A DNA stretch of 64,000 bases from an uncultured Paracoccaceae bacterium (GTDB lineage Bacteria; Pseudomonadota; Alphaproteobacteria; Rhodobacterales; Rhodobacteraceae): assembly GCA_937872465.1 (NCBI GenBank), contig CALMSR010000038.1, positions 62,001-126,000 of the forward strand, read 5' to 3'. The notes beneath the pieces were generated by a model. That model did not search any database. It was not told where the DNA came from and saw only the letters and a list, made by a program, of their open reading frames with translations. Within the stretch, counting starts at the first letter, position 1; every line of letters starts with the position of its first letter. Positions 17,795 through 27,557 of this stretch are shown here, in pieces. Made by a program: the position numbers and the translations under genes.

Positions 17795-18729
17795 CTCCCG
17801 TCCCTCTCCCCCGCATCCTCGTTTCGGCCGATGCGCGCCTGCGGCGCGATCCTGACGCGTGAGATGCCGCCCTCGCTCCCATGCGTCAACGCCTTGGGAG
17901 GGAGGGGAGGGTCGTTGAGCGTAACTCCGCCGTCGTCGGCGGTCCGCAGGGGCTCGTGGACGAAGTGGTGGCTCGATGCCTCGACCAGGTCGCTGATGGC
18001 GAGCACGGTCCTGATCGGGAGGCTGCTCGCATTGACGCTGCGCATGAATTCGACCGCGCCGCCGGGCATCGCGACATTGCGCGGCTCCGACCAGACGATC
18101 CGATCGAGGTCCGGGGCATCGAGCCCCGCGAGCCGCAGCAGCCCGGCGCCGAGCCGGCCGTCCTCGGCCTCGCGGTCCATGTCGAGGATCTCGACCGGAG
18201 CCCCGGCCACCGCCCGCACTTCGGCGAAGCGCTCGCGCCAGGCCGGCTCGAAGGGGATGCCCCTTCGCCAGGCGTCGAAATCGAGCGTGCAGCGCGCGCG
18301 CTTGACCATCTGCCGCCAGGCGCTGCGCGTCCAGGCCTCCGGCTCGCGCACGTAGAAGACGAACCTCAGCTCGTGGCCTTCGAAGGCCCGGGCGACGAGG
18401 GGCAGCGCCCGCCGCGTCCAGTCGAAGAGGTCGCCGGTCTCCGAATAGACGAGGCGGCAGTAGAGCGTCTCGTCGCTGATGACGGCGACCGGTGCGCCGT
18501 CGCGCTCGAGCACGGCGCGCAATCCGGCGAGCGCATCGCGCAGCCCCGCCTCCGCGTCGCGGCGGCCCTTCTGGACCAGACGCTGCCCGTAGCGGCGGAC
18601 CGCGGCGGTGGGCTCGTCGCAGGTGGCCACCGCCACCCTGCCTTTGAGGACGCCGGCGTTGCGGCGGAGAGTCGACTGGATCGTCGTCGTGCCGGTCTTC
18701 ATCAGGCCGAGATGGGCGAGGATCAGCAT
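17782..18729 (-). CDS. Sulfotransferase-like P-loop protein with a C-terminus derived from sdhA
   Basis: The 315-aa protein opens with LAHLGLMKTGTTTIQSTL, the PAPS-binding P-loop pattern of sulfotransferases, and continues with FVFYVREPEAWTRSAW, a plausible 3'-phosphate-binding segment. The acceptor is unknown. The last 45 residues are odd: DDGGVTL...HGSEGGISRVRIAPQARIG closely parallels the C-terminus of SdhA encoded nearby (DDGAVTL...[19 protein letters not shown]). The frame therefore appears to run into a relic of sdhA. The start codon overlaps the upstream methyltransferase stop by one base (TGATG). Confidence 0.75.
   Translation of the reverse strand: MLILAHLGLMKTGTTTIQSTLRRNAGVLKGRVAVATCDEPTAAVRRYGQRLVQKGRRDAEAGLRDALAGLRAVLERDGAPVAVISDETLYCRLVYSETGDLFDWTRRALPLVARAFEGHELRFVFYVREPEAWTRSAWRQMVKRARCTLDFDAWRRGIPFEPAWRERFAEVRAVAGAPVEILDMDREAEDGRLGAGLLRLAGLDAPDLDRIVWSEPRNVAMPGGAVEFMRSVNASSLPIRTVLAISDLVEASSHHFVHEPLRTADDGGVTLNDPPLPPKALTHGSEGGISRVRIAPQARIGRNEDAGERDGRWSR
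17831..17944 (-). repeat. Degraded copy of the sdhA 3' end
   Basis: This stretch aligns with about 19390-19496 inside sdhA. Shared runs include ATGCCGCCCTCGCT and CGCCGTCGTCGGCG in the same order, with point differences and small indels between. It lies inside the end of the sulfotransferase-like frame. Confidence 0.8.
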
Positions 18730-19367
18730 CAGGCGGGCTCGCGGCCCGCCGTCTTCCGGTAGAGCCGGAAGAAGGCGAAGGAGGTCTGGCGCGGATTGGT
18801 GCCGGGGCCGAAGGGAAACGGCTGCTTCCAGCTGCGCCCGAGGGTCCAGTCGGGCATCTCGCGGGCGATCCAGTCGGAATAGGCGCGGTGGCGCACATGC
18901 GGCGGCCCGCCGGCCTCGCCCGCGTGGTCGCTGGAATAGATCAGGACCAGGCGGCCGGCGGCGGCGAACATGCGGCGCATGTAGGCCTCGAAGACCGGGT
19001 CCTCGACCAGATGGTAGATCACGTCGAGCGACATCGCCATGTCGTGGATCTGCGGGTCGGCGTCGAATTCCTCGAGCGACTTCCAGCACCAGCCGCTCCG
19101 GTCGCCGAGGCGCGCGCGGGCGCGCTCGATCACCTCGGGCGAGACGTCCACGCCGGTGTAGCGGCGCAGGTGGAAGAGGCTCGCGGTATTGCCGTCGCCG
19201 GAGCCGAATTCCACGACCGAGCGGACCTTGCGCGACTCGGCCACCACATTGACCATATGCGCCTTGTAGACCGCGAGCCGCCCGTAGGCGCCGGCCCCGG
19301 AATGCCCGCCCGTCCGGTAGCGGTTGCGCCAGAATTCGGCGGAGCTGAAGGGCGCGTGATCCTCCAA
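18729..19367 (-). CDS. SAM-dependent methyltransferase
   Basis: This 212-aa class I methyltransferase shows motif I in VVEFGSGDGNTASLF, the acidic ribose-binding residue in YTGVDVSPEVIERAR and a motif like MAMSLDVIYHLVED. The start is FSSAEFWRNRYRTGG, a pattern frequent in small methyltransferases next to glycosylation genes. The substrate is unknown. It begins 10 bases after the sdhA stop and overlaps the sulfotransferase-like gene by one base, so it is expressed from the sdh operon. Confidence 0.88.
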   Translation of the reverse strand: MEDHAPFSSAEFWRNRYRTGGHSGAGAYGRLAVYKAHMVNVVAESRKVRSVVEFGSGDGNTASLFHLRRYTGVDVSPEVIERARARLGDRSGWCWKSLEEFDADPQIHDMAMSLDVIYHLVEDPVFEAYMRRMFAAAGRLVLIYSSDHAGEAGGPPHVRHRAYSDWIAREMPDWTLGRSWKQPFPFGPGTNPRQTSFAFFRLYRKTAGREPA

Positions 19368-19377
19368 GGGCGGGTGC

Positions 19378-21186
19378 CTAGTAGACCCGCGCCTTCGGCG
19401 CGATCTTGGCGAGCGCGATGCCGCCCTCGCTCTCCTCGGTCAGGGGATCGAGATGCACCGGCCGGTAGGCGAGCGTGACCGCGCCGTCGTCGGCGACCCG
19501 CGAGAGCGTGTGCTTGCGCCAGGTCTTGTCGTCGCGGTTCGGATGGTCCTCCTGGGCATGGGCGCCGCGGCTTTCCTTGCGCGCCTCCGCCGAGACGATC
19601 GTCGCGAGCGCGTTCGGCATCAGGTTGGTCAGCTCCAGCGTCTCCATCAGGTCGGAATTCCAGATCATCGACCGGTCGGTGACGCGCAGGTCCCCGAGCT
19701 TCGCGGCGATCGCGCGCATCTTCTCCACGCCTTCGGCCAGGGTCTTGTCGGTGCGGAAGACCGCGGCATCCGCCTGCATGGTCTTCTGCATCTCGAGGCG
19801 CAGCTCGGCGGTGGGCGTGCCGCCGTCCGCATGGCGCAGCGCGTCGAAGCGGGCCACCGCGGCATCGACGCTCGCGGGGTTGAGCGGCGGGTTCGGCGCC
19901 CTGGGGTCGACCACCTTGCCGGCGCGGATCGCCGCGGCGCGGCCGAAGACCACCAGGTCGATCAGGCTGTTGGAGCCGAGCCGGTTGGCGCCGTGCACGC
20001 TGGCGCAGCCCGCCTCGCCCACCGCCATCAGGCCGGGGCAGATGCGGTCGGGATCGTCCTCCGTCGGGTCGAGCACCTCGCCCCAGTAGTTCGTCGGCAC
20101 CCCGCCCATGTTGTAATGCACCGTGGGCAGCACCGGGATCGGCGCCTTGGTCACGTCGACGCCGGCGAAGATCTTGGCGCTCTCGGAGATGCCGGGCAGC
20201 CGCTCGTGCAACGCCTCGGGCGGCAGGTGGTTGAGGTTCAGGTGGATGTGGTCCTTCTGCGGCCCGACACCGCGGCCCTCGCGGATCTCGATGGTCATGC
20301 AGCGCGAGACCACGTCGCGCGAGGCCAGATCCTTGTAGGTCGGCGCATAGCGCTCCATGAAGCGCTCGCCCTCGGAATTGGTGAGATAGCCGCCCTCGCC
20401 GCGCGCGCCCTCGGTGATGAGGCAGCCCGCGCCGTAGATGCCGGTGGGGTGGAACTGCACGAATTCCATGTCCTGGAGCGGCAGGCCCTGGCGCGCGACC
20501 ATGCCGCCGCCGTCGCCGGTGCAGGTATGGGCGGAGGTGGCCGAGAAATAGGCCCGCCCGTAGCCCCCCGTGGCCAGCACCACCATCTTGGCGTTGAAGC
20601 GGTGCAGCGTGCCGTCGTCGAGCTTCCAGGCCAGCAGGCCCTGGCAGGATCCGTCCTCGGCCATGATCAGGTCGGTGGCGAAATACTCGATGAAGAACTC
20701 GGCGTTGTGCTTGAGCGACTGGCCGTAGAGCGTGTGCAGGATGGCGTGGCCGGTGCGGTCGGCGGCCGCGCAGGTGCGCTGCACCGGCGGGCCCTCGCCG
20801 AATTCGGTGGTATGGCCGCCGAAGGGGCGCTGGTAGATGCGGCCGTCCTCGGTGCGCGAGAAGGGCACGCCGTAATGCTCGAGCTCGTAGACCGCGGCCG
20901 GCGCCGAGCGGGCGAGATATTCCATGGCGTCGGTGTCGCCGAGCCAGTCGGAGCCCTTGACGGTGTCGTACATGTGCCACTGCCAGTGGTCGGGGCCCAT
21001 GTTGCCGAGGGAGGCGGCGATGCCGCCCTGGGCGGCGACGGTGTGCGAGCGGGTGGGGAAGACCTTGGTGACGCAGGCGGTCTTCAGCCCCTGCTCGGCC
21101 ATGCCCAGCGTGGCGCGCAGGCCCGAGCCGCCGGCCCCGACCACGACGACGTCATAGATGTGGTCGACGAATTCATAGGCGGCCAT
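19378..21186 (-). CDS. sdhA: Succinate dehydrogenase flavoprotein subunit
   Basis: SdhA oxidises succinate to fumarate using covalently bound FAD. The 602-aa protein has the dinucleotide motif [20 protein letters not shown], the flavin-attachment region [12 protein letters not shown], the substrate-site segments QFHPTGIYG and [13 protein letters not shown], and the usual C-terminus IAPKARVY. The ATG at 21184-21186 lies two bases after the sdhD stop. Normally sdhB follows closely; here three foreign genes intervene. The intact 3' end at 19378 duplicates the relic at 17831. Confidence 0.97.
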   Translation of the reverse strand: MAAYEFVDHIYDVVVVGAGGSGLRATLGMAEQGLKTACVTKVFPTRSHTVAAQGGIAASLGNMGPDHWQWHMYDTVKGSDWLGDTDAMEYLARSAPAAVYELEHYGVPFSRTEDGRIYQRPFGGHTTEFGEGPPVQRTCAAADRTGHAILHTLYGQSLKHNAEFFIEYFATDLIMAEDGSCQGLLAWKLDDGTLHRFNAKMVVLATGGYGRAYFSATSAHTCTGDGGGMVARQGLPLQDMEFVQFHPTGIYGAGCLITEGARGEGGYLTNSEGERFMERYAPTYKDLASRDVVSRCMTIEIREGRGVGPQKDHIHLNLNHLPPEALHERLPGISESAKIFAGVDVTKAPIPVLPTVHYNMGGVPTNYWGEVLDPTEDDPDRICPGLMAVGEAGCASVHGANRLGSNSLIDLVVFGRAAAIRAGKVVDPRAPNPPLNPASVDAAVARFDALRHADGGTPTAELRLEMQKTMQADAAVFRTDKTLAEGVEKMRAIAAKLGDLRVTDRSMIWNSDLMETLELTNLMPNALATIVSAEARKESRGAHAQEDHPNRDDKTWRKHTLSRVADDGAVTLAYRPVHLDPLTEESEGGIALAKIAPKARVY

Positions 21187-21188
21187 GC

Positions 21189-21578
21189 TCAGCTTCCCGC
21201 AGAGGTGAAGGCGATCTTGGCGATCGCGAAGATGCCGGCGAGCGCGAGCGCCCAGCAGATCAGGAGATTGGCCAAGAGCAGCGCCGTGCGCAGCGCCCGC
21301 CCGTGCACGTAATCCTCCACGACCACCTGGAGGCCCTGCTGGAGATGCGCGAAGGCCACGAGCAGGAAGAGGATCGCGACCAGCGCGTTGAAGGGATCGG
21401 CATAGGTCGCGCGCGCGGTCTCGAAATCGGCCCCGAGCGTGGCGGCGAAGGGAAAGACGAAGAAGGGCGTGAGCAGGAGGAGCGCCAGCGAGGTGAGCCG
21501 CTGGTTCCACCAATGCCCGGTGCCTTCGCCCGCCGCGCCGAGTCCGACCGCGCGCTGCCTGTCCGTGCGATAGCCCAT
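21189..21578 (-). CDS. sdhD: Succinate dehydrogenase membrane anchor subunit
   Basis: This 129-aa three-helix membrane protein anchors the SdhAB catalytic pair and helps bind haem b and ubiquinone. After the soluble start [17 protein letters not shown] come helices around 25-45, 62-82 and 98-120. The haem-ligand-bearing loop is [20 protein letters not shown]. It sits between sdhC (10 bases) and sdhA (2 bases). Confidence 0.93.
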   Translation of the reverse strand: MGYRTDRQRAVGLGAAGEGTGHWWNQRLTSLALLLLTPFFVFPFAATLGADFETARATYADPFNALVAILFLLVAFAHLQQGLQVVVEDYVHGRALRTALLLANLLICWALALAGIFAIAKIAFTSAGS

Positions 21579-21588
21579 CGCTCCCTCC

Positions 21589-21975
21589 TCAGAACGCGGC
21601 GATCAGGGTGATCACCGTCATGACGCCCGCGGCGGCCAGCACCCAGATGCCGCTCCGGTTCACCTGCGCGAGGTCGAAGCCGATGCCGCTGTCCCAGACC
21701 AGGTGCCGCAGCCCGGTGAAGAAATGGTACCAGAGCGCGCCGAGCGACACGAGCAGCACCAGCCCGCCGATCCAGGAGGTGATCAGCCCGTCGGCGAAGC
21801 CGAAGCTTCCCGGCCCGGCACTGAGGGCGAGGAACCACCAGACGACGAGCAGGGCGGTCAGCCCCAGCCCGACCCCGGTGATCCGGTGCAGGATCGACAT
21901 GCTGCCGCTGAGCGGGAGCCTGTAGATCGTCAGATGCGGCGACAGCGGCCGATTGCCCCGGTTCACGTCAGCCAT
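21589..21975 (-). CDS. sdhC: Succinate dehydrogenase cytochrome b556 subunit
   Basis: SdhC is a 128-aa three-helix anchor. It has the family signature SPHLTIYRLPLSGSMSILHR followed by ITG, and the haem-binding HFFTGLRHLVWD segment. The ATG at 21973-21975 begins the conserved MADVNRGNRPLSPHL. It is the first gene of sdhCDA...B. About 130 bases separate it from mch upstream, where a promoter may lie, although transcription from mch could also continue into it. Confidence 0.94.
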   Translation of the reverse strand: MADVNRGNRPLSPHLTIYRLPLSGSMSILHRITGVGLGLTALLVVWWFLALSAGPGSFGFADGLITSWIGGLVLLVSLGALWYHFFTGLRHLVWDSGIGFDLAQVNRSGIWVLAAAGVMTVITLIAAF

Positions 21976-22108
21976 GCGCAACCTCTCTCCCCACCTGCGG
22001 CCCGGCCGCACCGGCAATCCTGCAAGGCCCTTCGGGCGGCGGTGCGGAGGGTGACGGTCTAATCCCCGGTTAATGGCACGGGCGCCTCCGGCAATGCAAC
22101 CCTCCGGC

Positions 22109-23143
22109 TCAGCGTGGCACCAGGACCCAGTAATCGATGTCGAGCAGCACGTCCTCGTGCCAGCCGCCCTCCGTCCCGCGGTGGGGGAAGGGCTCGGTGC
22201 CGGCCTTGGCCGCCACCGTGCGCAGGCGCAGCGCCCCGACGCCCGGCGCCGGGGTCTCGGCGCGGTCGAGCACCTCCGACCAGGCGCCCAGGGTGTCGCC
22301 GGCGAAGCAGGGATTGGCATGGGTGCCGGCGTTGATCCCCGCGACGATCTGCGCATTGGCGAGCCCGTTGAAGGAGAGCGCGCGCGCGATGCTGATCACA
22401 TGGCCGCCGTAGATCAGCCGGCGGCCGTCCTCGCGCGCGGTGGCGTCGAAATGCACCCGCGCCGTGTTCTGCCACAGCCGCGTGGCGATCATGTGCTCGG
22501 ATTCCTCGACCGTCATCCGGTCGACGTGGTCGATGCGCTCGCCCACCGCATGATCGCCGAGGCGATGCGGCGCGCCGGCGAGGCCGAAGTCGTAGCCGGT
22601 GAAATCGAGCCCCGGCGGGATCGCCAGATCCTCCGGCGCCAGCGCCGGCGCGAGGCTCGGGACCACCGGTTCGGGCGCGCGCGCGGCGGCGTCGCGCTTG
22701 CGCACCATCACCCAGCGGCAGAAGCTGAGCACCGCCTCGCCGCGCTGGTTCAGGCCGGTCGAGCGCACCCAGACGATGCCGCTGCGGCCGTTCGAATTCT
22801 CGCGCAGGCCGATCACCTCGCTCTCGGCGCGCAGCGTCTCCCCGGGGAAGACCGGCGCGAGGAAGCGGACCTCGGCATAGCCGAGATTGGCCACGGCATT
22901 GAGGCTGATGTCGGGCACGGTCTTGCCGAAGACCATGTGGAAGACCAGCAGATCCTCGAAGGGGCTGGCGGCGAGGCCGCAGGCGCGGGCGAATTCGTCC
23001 GACGAGGCGAGCGCGAAGCGGCTGGGATAGAGCCCGGCATAGAGCGCGCGGTCGCCCTCGCGCAGCGTGCGCGGCACCGCGTGGCGGATGGTCTCGCCGA
23101 CCCGGTAATCCTCGAAGAACCGCCCGCGCTGCGCCTCGCTCAT
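22109..23143 (-). CDS. mch: Mesaconyl-CoA hydratase (MaoC-like, ethylmalonyl-CoA pathway)
   Basis: The enzyme interconverts mesaconyl-C1-CoA and beta-methylmalyl-CoA in the ethylmalonyl-CoA pathway for acetyl-CoA assimilation. The 344-aa length and the double hot-dog arrangement (first domain RFFEDYRVGETIRHAVPRTL, second HVDRMTVEESEHMIATRLW with IYGGHVISIARAL) match that family rather than short MaoC hydratases. ATG 23141-23143 (MSEAQRGRFFEDY) is preferred over an upstream start. It lies 13 bases after nnrU and in line with mcl2, another enzyme of the same pathway. Confidence 0.9.
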   Translation of the reverse strand: MSEAQRGRFFEDYRVGETIRHAVPRTLREGDRALYAGLYPSRFALASSDEFARACGLAASPFEDLLVFHMVFGKTVPDISLNAVANLGYAEVRFLAPVFPGETLRAESEVIGLRENSNGRSGIVWVRSTGLNQRGEAVLSFCRWVMVRKRDAAARAPEPVVPSLAPALAPEDLAIPPGLDFTGYDFGLAGAPHRLGDHAVGERIDHVDRMTVEESEHMIATRLWQNTARVHFDATAREDGRRLIYGGHVISIARALSFNGLANAQIVAGINAGTHANPCFAGDTLGAWSEVLDRAETPAPGVGALRLRTVAAKAGTEPFPHRGTEGGWHEDVLLDIDYWVLVPR

Positions 23144-23156
23144 CGCTCCCGCTCCC

Positions 23157-23717
23157 TCATCCGAACGGCCAGTAGCCGAGCCAGGCATGGATGCCCCCGA
23201 TCACGCCGTAGAGCACGAGGGTGATCGCGAGCAGCCGCAGGTCGCCGGTGATCGGCCCCGGCGCCGGCCGCTGCCAGGGGCCGTCCTGGGCGTTGATCAT
23301 CACCATCTCGAGCACCGCCCAGAGCCCCAAGCCGCCGAAGAGCAGCAGCGAGGCGTAATCGCCGTTGACCAGGAGATGCGCGACCGCCCAGACGAGGACC
23401 CCGGTCAGCATCGGATGGCGCAGCCAGGCCCGCGCGCGGCCCCTGGACTGGCCCATGCCCATCAGGGCGATGGCGCCGAGCATCAGGAGATTGTTGACAT
23501 GCACCGCCCAGGCGGGCGGCGCATAGACCGGCGAGAAGGGCGCGGCGCGAAAGCCGAGGACCATCGCCAGCACGCTCACGCCGATCAGCGCGGCGAAGAA
23601 GCCCTTCGCCGGCCCGGCGCCGAAGCGGTCGGTCAGGTCGGCGCGCATGCCCGGCGCCACGCGCTTGAAGGCATGGGCGGCGCTCCAGAGCACGATGCCG
23701 AGAAGAAGCAGGGTCAT
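23157..23717 (-). CDS. NnrU family membrane protein
   Basis: This 186-aa protein has about five membrane helices and the NnrU-family start LLLGIVLWSAAHAFKRVAP, with WLRHPMLTGVLVWAVAHLL in the middle. The family was named from nitric-oxide-related genes, but its biochemical role is not settled and it is found in many organisms without denitrification. Here it lies inside an ethylmalonyl-CoA pathway operon, its start overlapping the mcl2 stop by four bases. Confidence 0.88.
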   Translation of the reverse strand: MTLLLLGIVLWSAAHAFKRVAPGMRADLTDRFGAGPAKGFFAALIGVSVLAMVLGFRAAPFSPVYAPPAWAVHVNNLLMLGAIALMGMGQSRGRARAWLRHPMLTGVLVWAVAHLLVNGDYASLLLFGGLGLWAVLEMVMINAQDGPWQRPAPGPITGDLRLLAITLVLYGVIGGIHAWLGYWPFG

Positions 23718-24619
23718 GGCCTGCGCTCCTGCGGCGCGGCATGCCCCGATCCGAGGGCGGCGATCGCCGCGGCGCGGGCGAGAAGGCGCCGCGCGGTCGC
23801 GACATGCAGGTTCTCCACGATCCTGCCCTCGACCACCGCGACCCCCTCGCCGCGGGCCTCGGCGGCCTCGAAGGCGGCGACCTGGGCGCGCGCGAGCTCG
23901 AGCTCCGCCGGTGCCGGCGCGAAGACCTCGTTGGGGATGGCGATCTGGGCCGGGTGGATCAGCGTCTTGCCGTCGAAGCCCATGTCGCGGCCCTGGATGC
24001 AGACCGCGCGCAGGCCCGCGTCGTCCTGGAGCGTGTTGTGCACCCCGTCGACGCAGACCAGCCCCTCGGCGCGCGCCGCGAGCAGCGTCATGCCGAGGCT
24101 TGCAAGCAGGGGCTCGCGCCCGGGCGTATGCGCCGCGCCGAGATCCTTGGCCAGGTCGTTGGTGCCGAGCACGAAGCCTTCGAGCCGGGGATGCGCCGCC
24201 GCGATCGCGCCGGCCCCGAGCACGCCGCGCGGGGTCTCGATCATCGCCCAGATGCGCAGCCGCTCCGGGGCGCCATGGGCCTCCATCAGCTCAGCGGCCC
24301 TCTGGATGTCCTCGGGGCGCTCGGCCTTGGGCAGCAGGATCGCATCCGGCCCGGCCGCGCTCCCAGCGGCGAGATCGGCGGCGCCCCATTCGGTGTCGAG
24401 CCCGTTGATGCGCAGGATCAGCCGCCGGCTCCCGTAGCCGCCGGCGGCCAGCGCCGCGACGACCAGGTCCCGGGCGCGCGGCTTCTCGGCCGGGGCGACC
24501 GCATCCTCGAGATCGAGGATCAGCGCATCCGCCGGAAGGGCCTTCGCCTTCTCCAGCGCCCGCTCCTTCGAGCCCGGCATGTAGAGCACCGAGCGGTAGG
24601 GATGCGTCTCGGGTTCCAT
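23714..24619 (-). CDS. mcl2: HpcH/HpaI-type CoA ester lyase, probably (3S)-malyl-CoA thioesterase
   Basis: The 301-aa protein belongs to the citrate-lyase-beta family. The start YRSVLYMPGSKERALEKAK, the metal-site residues in DALILDLEDAVAPAEK and the active-site segment AMIETPRGVLGAG are clear. This version matches Mcl2-like thioesterases, which hydrolyse malyl-CoA to malate, better than the Mcl1 lyase, whose N-terminus differs; that assignment is by recollection. It is first in the operon mcl2-nnrU-mch, and its product malate feeds mdh nearby. ATG 24617-24619 is preferred to a longer frame. Confidence 0.82.
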   Translation of the reverse strand: MEPETHPYRSVLYMPGSKERALEKAKALPADALILDLEDAVAPAEKPRARDLVVAALAAGGYGSRRLILRINGLDTEWGAADLAAGSAAGPDAILLPKAERPEDIQRAAELMEAHGAPERLRIWAMIETPRGVLGAGAIAAAHPRLEGFVLGTNDLAKDLGAAHTPGREPLLASLGMTLLAARAEGLVCVDGVHNTLQDDAGLRAVCIQGRDMGFDGKTLIHPAQIAIPNEVFAPAPAELELARAQVAAFEAAEARGEGVAVVEGRIVENLHVATARRLLARAAAIAALGSGHAAPQERRP

Positions 24620-24908
24620 GCGCCACCACCTCTGCTGCAACGCAACGCTCACTAAAGGGCAGACCGGAAAAGACAAGGGTCAATGCGCCGGGGGCCGTTG
24701 CGCGCGGGCCCGCCGCAGCGCACGGCGCGTTAACCTTCCGTTCGCCATTCAGGCGCAGATTAACCAACAGTTCGGGACGGCCGCCTTGGATGGACGCACC
24801 CGCTCGCAGCCGCTCCGTCGCTAGGCGGCCCACCCGACGAGAATGCCGCAGCAATCGCGGGCGTCGGGCAAGTGCTGACCCGGTCCCGCAAGGGACAAGG
24901 AACTGGAC

Positions 24909-25229
24909 ATGGCCCATACCTCTCCGCTCGTTCGTGCCGCCGTCGCCCTCTGCCTCGCGGCCGCCACCCCCGGCGCCGAAGCCCAGACCCGCAACGCCTG
25001 CGCCGAGCGCACCCAGGTGGTGGAGCGCCTCGCCGAGAAATACGGCGAGACCCTCCAGAGCATGGGGCTCCACCAGAGCAACGCGGTCATGGAGATCTAC
25101 GCCTCCGAGGCGACCGGCACCTGGACGATCCTGGTGACGCGTCCCGACGGCCAGGCCTGCCTCGTCGCCGCCGGACGGATGTGGGAAGCGCACAGCACCC
25201 CGGCGCGGGCGCCCGGCAAGGACGTCTGA
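24909..25229 (+). CDS. Small secreted hypothetical protein
   Basis: The 106-aa protein has a clear Sec signal peptide (AVALCLAAATPGAEA, cleavage after Ala about residue 25). The mature region has two cysteines, CAERTQVVERLAEKYGETLQ and PDGQACLVAAGRMW, that could form a disulfide. Similar small periplasmic proteins are common in Rhodobacterales, with no known role. It is monocistronic, divergent from mcl2, with AAGGA just before the start. The 3' flank runs into an intergenic repeat. Confidence 0.75.
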   Translation: MAHTSPLVRAAVALCLAAATPGAEAQTRNACAERTQVVERLAEKYGETLQSMGLHQSNAVMEIYASEATGTWTILVTRPDGQACLVAAGRMWEAHSTPARAPGKDV

Positions 25230-25254
25230 TACTTCCGGCTCTTCCGTCAACCGT

Positions 25255-25490
25255 CTTCCCGCCCGGGCCCGGGTGTCCCCAGCCCGATCGACCCGTGGCG
25301 ATCGGGCCGCGCCGGCCCTGCGGGGGGCCGGCGCGCTTTGCGCACCGTCCAGGGCCGTCTCGTCCCGATTCCCAACCGCCGGCGAAGCTGCACCCCCTCG
25401 CCCTGCGGCGCGCGCCTCCGGGCGACAGGACCGGGCAAGGCGCCACCGGCGCCTCGCCTTCTCGGTCCAGGGGGCATGGGCGTCGCTCCT
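25255..25490. repeat. Intergenic repeat, copy A
   Basis: About 230 bases are closely similar to 34700-34920. They include GATCG...CGATC, the hairpin GCGCCGGCC...GGCCGGCGC and AGGCGCC-ACC-GGCGCCT. It fills the gap between the secreted protein and the TauE/SafE gene. Confidence 0.85.
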
Positions 25491-25503
25491 CGCCCCGACC
25501 GCT

Positions 25504-26256
25504 TCAGGTCAGGGCATCGAACACCAGCTTCGAGCCGGTGACGGCGAGCAGGAAATAGGTGAGGCGGAAGAAGAGCACCGCCGGGACCAGCCGATGCGCC
25601 CAGATCCCGAGCAGCACCCCCAGCACCGCCACCGGCGCCAGGATCAGGTTCACCCGCGCCGACTGGAGGGTGAACATCCCGAGCAGCAGGTAGAACGGGA
25701 ACTTGATCAGATTGACCCACCAGAAGGCGATGACCGTGGTCGCCTGATAGCGGGTCTTGTCGAGATCGGCGCGCAGCAGATACATCGAGGCGGGCGGCCC
25801 GCCGGCATGGCTCACGAAGCTGGTGAAGCCCGCGACCGCGCCCCAGAACACCCCCCAGCCCGCCGATCCGAAGGCCTGCGAGGGCCGCAGCCAGCCGCGG
25901 GTCCGCGCGATGTGGAAGGCGACGAAGCCGAGCGCGACGCCGCCGACAAGGAGCCGGATCCCGTCGGCGCTGACCCAGCGGAAGAAGAGCGCGCCCGCGA
26001 GCACGCCCGCCACCATGCCGGTCATCAGCCGGCGCGCGTCGGTCCAGCTCCACTGGCGCCAGTAGGTCCGCAGCCCGGTCACGTCCATCACCATCAGAAG
26101 CGGCAGCATCAGCCCGACCGCCTGCGCGGGCTCCACGACCAGCGCGAGCAGCGGCGCCGCGGCGAAGCCCGCGCCGCCGCCGAAACCGCCCTTGGAGATC
26201 GCCGCGATCAGCACCGCCGCGATCGCCACGGCGTAGAATGTCGCGTCCGCCTGCAC
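25504..26256 (-). CDS. TauE/SafE family membrane protein (putative sulfite/organosulfonate exporter)
   Basis: The 250-aa protein has about eight membrane helices and the TauE/SafE pattern: ISKGGFGGGAGFAAAPLL in the first helix pair and FVSHAGGPPASMYLL in the second half. Family members are thought to export sulfite, sulfoacetate or similar anions; the substrate is not evident here. A GTG start (26254-26256) is used because the first helix begins at once (MQADATFYAVAIAAVLIAA). It is divergent from mdh, with about 95 bases between start codons. Confidence 0.88.
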   Translation of the reverse strand: MQADATFYAVAIAAVLIAAISKGGFGGGAGFAAAPLLALVVEPAQAVGLMLPLLMVMDVTGLRTYWRQWSWTDARRLMTGMVAGVLAGALFFRWVSADGIRLLVGGVALGFVAFHIARTRGWLRPSQAFGSAGWGVFWGAVAGFTSFVSHAGGPPASMYLLRADLDKTRYQATTVIAFWWVNLIKFPFYLLLGMFTLQSARVNLILAPVAVLGVLLGIWAHRLVPAVLFFRLTYFLLAVTGSKLVFDALT

Positions 26257-26313
26257 GCTGGCGCCTCGCCTCCGCCGGCTTTGCGGCTTGCCAATGCAGC
26301 CGCGAGGGTCTAG

Positions 26314-27315
<1,002 letters not shown>

Positions 27316-27366
27316 GCCCCGGCCGCCGGCGCCCCGCCGCCGCGTCGGGGCATCGAATCAGCATCC

Positions 27367-27395
27367 GCCGCCCTTCCCGCAGGGCGGCGTTTCTG
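27367..27395 (+). terminator. Intrinsic terminator after mdh
   Basis: An 8-bp stem (GCCGCCCT with AGGGCGGC) around a 6-base loop is followed by GTTTCT. It begins 52 bases after the mdh stop and directly abuts the tandem palindrome. Confidence 0.8.
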
Positions 27396-27424
27396 TGATC
27401 ACAGGCATTTTTTCTGTGATCACG
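27393..27424. promoter_or_regulatory. Tandem palindromic operator-like sites upstream of sucC
   Basis: A perfect 12-base palindrome CTGTGATCACAG (27393-27404) is followed by CTGTGATCACG (27414-27424). Their centres are 21 bases apart, two helical turns, and each is preceded by TTT. They lie about 135 bases before the sucC start. The regulator is not identified. Confidence 0.65.
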
Positions 27425-27557
27425 AAGCCGGGATTCACTCGGCGGAAACCGGAAAACCGTCGCAATTCAATTGCAGAGCCTGCCGCGAGGGCATAGCAGG
27501 GATCCGACCGACGGCAGACGGCCGTGGGCACCGGCAACCGGCGGGGGACGGCGGCAG

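Noticed and set aside
22109..24619. NnrU as evidence for denitrification genes
   Set aside because: No nitrite or nitric oxide reductase genes are near; it lies in an ethylmalonyl-CoA operon, so the name alone means little.
24965..25250. Possible longer gene joining the secreted protein with sequence past 25229
   Set aside because: The stop at 25227-25229 is clear and the downstream bases belong to the intergenic repeat.
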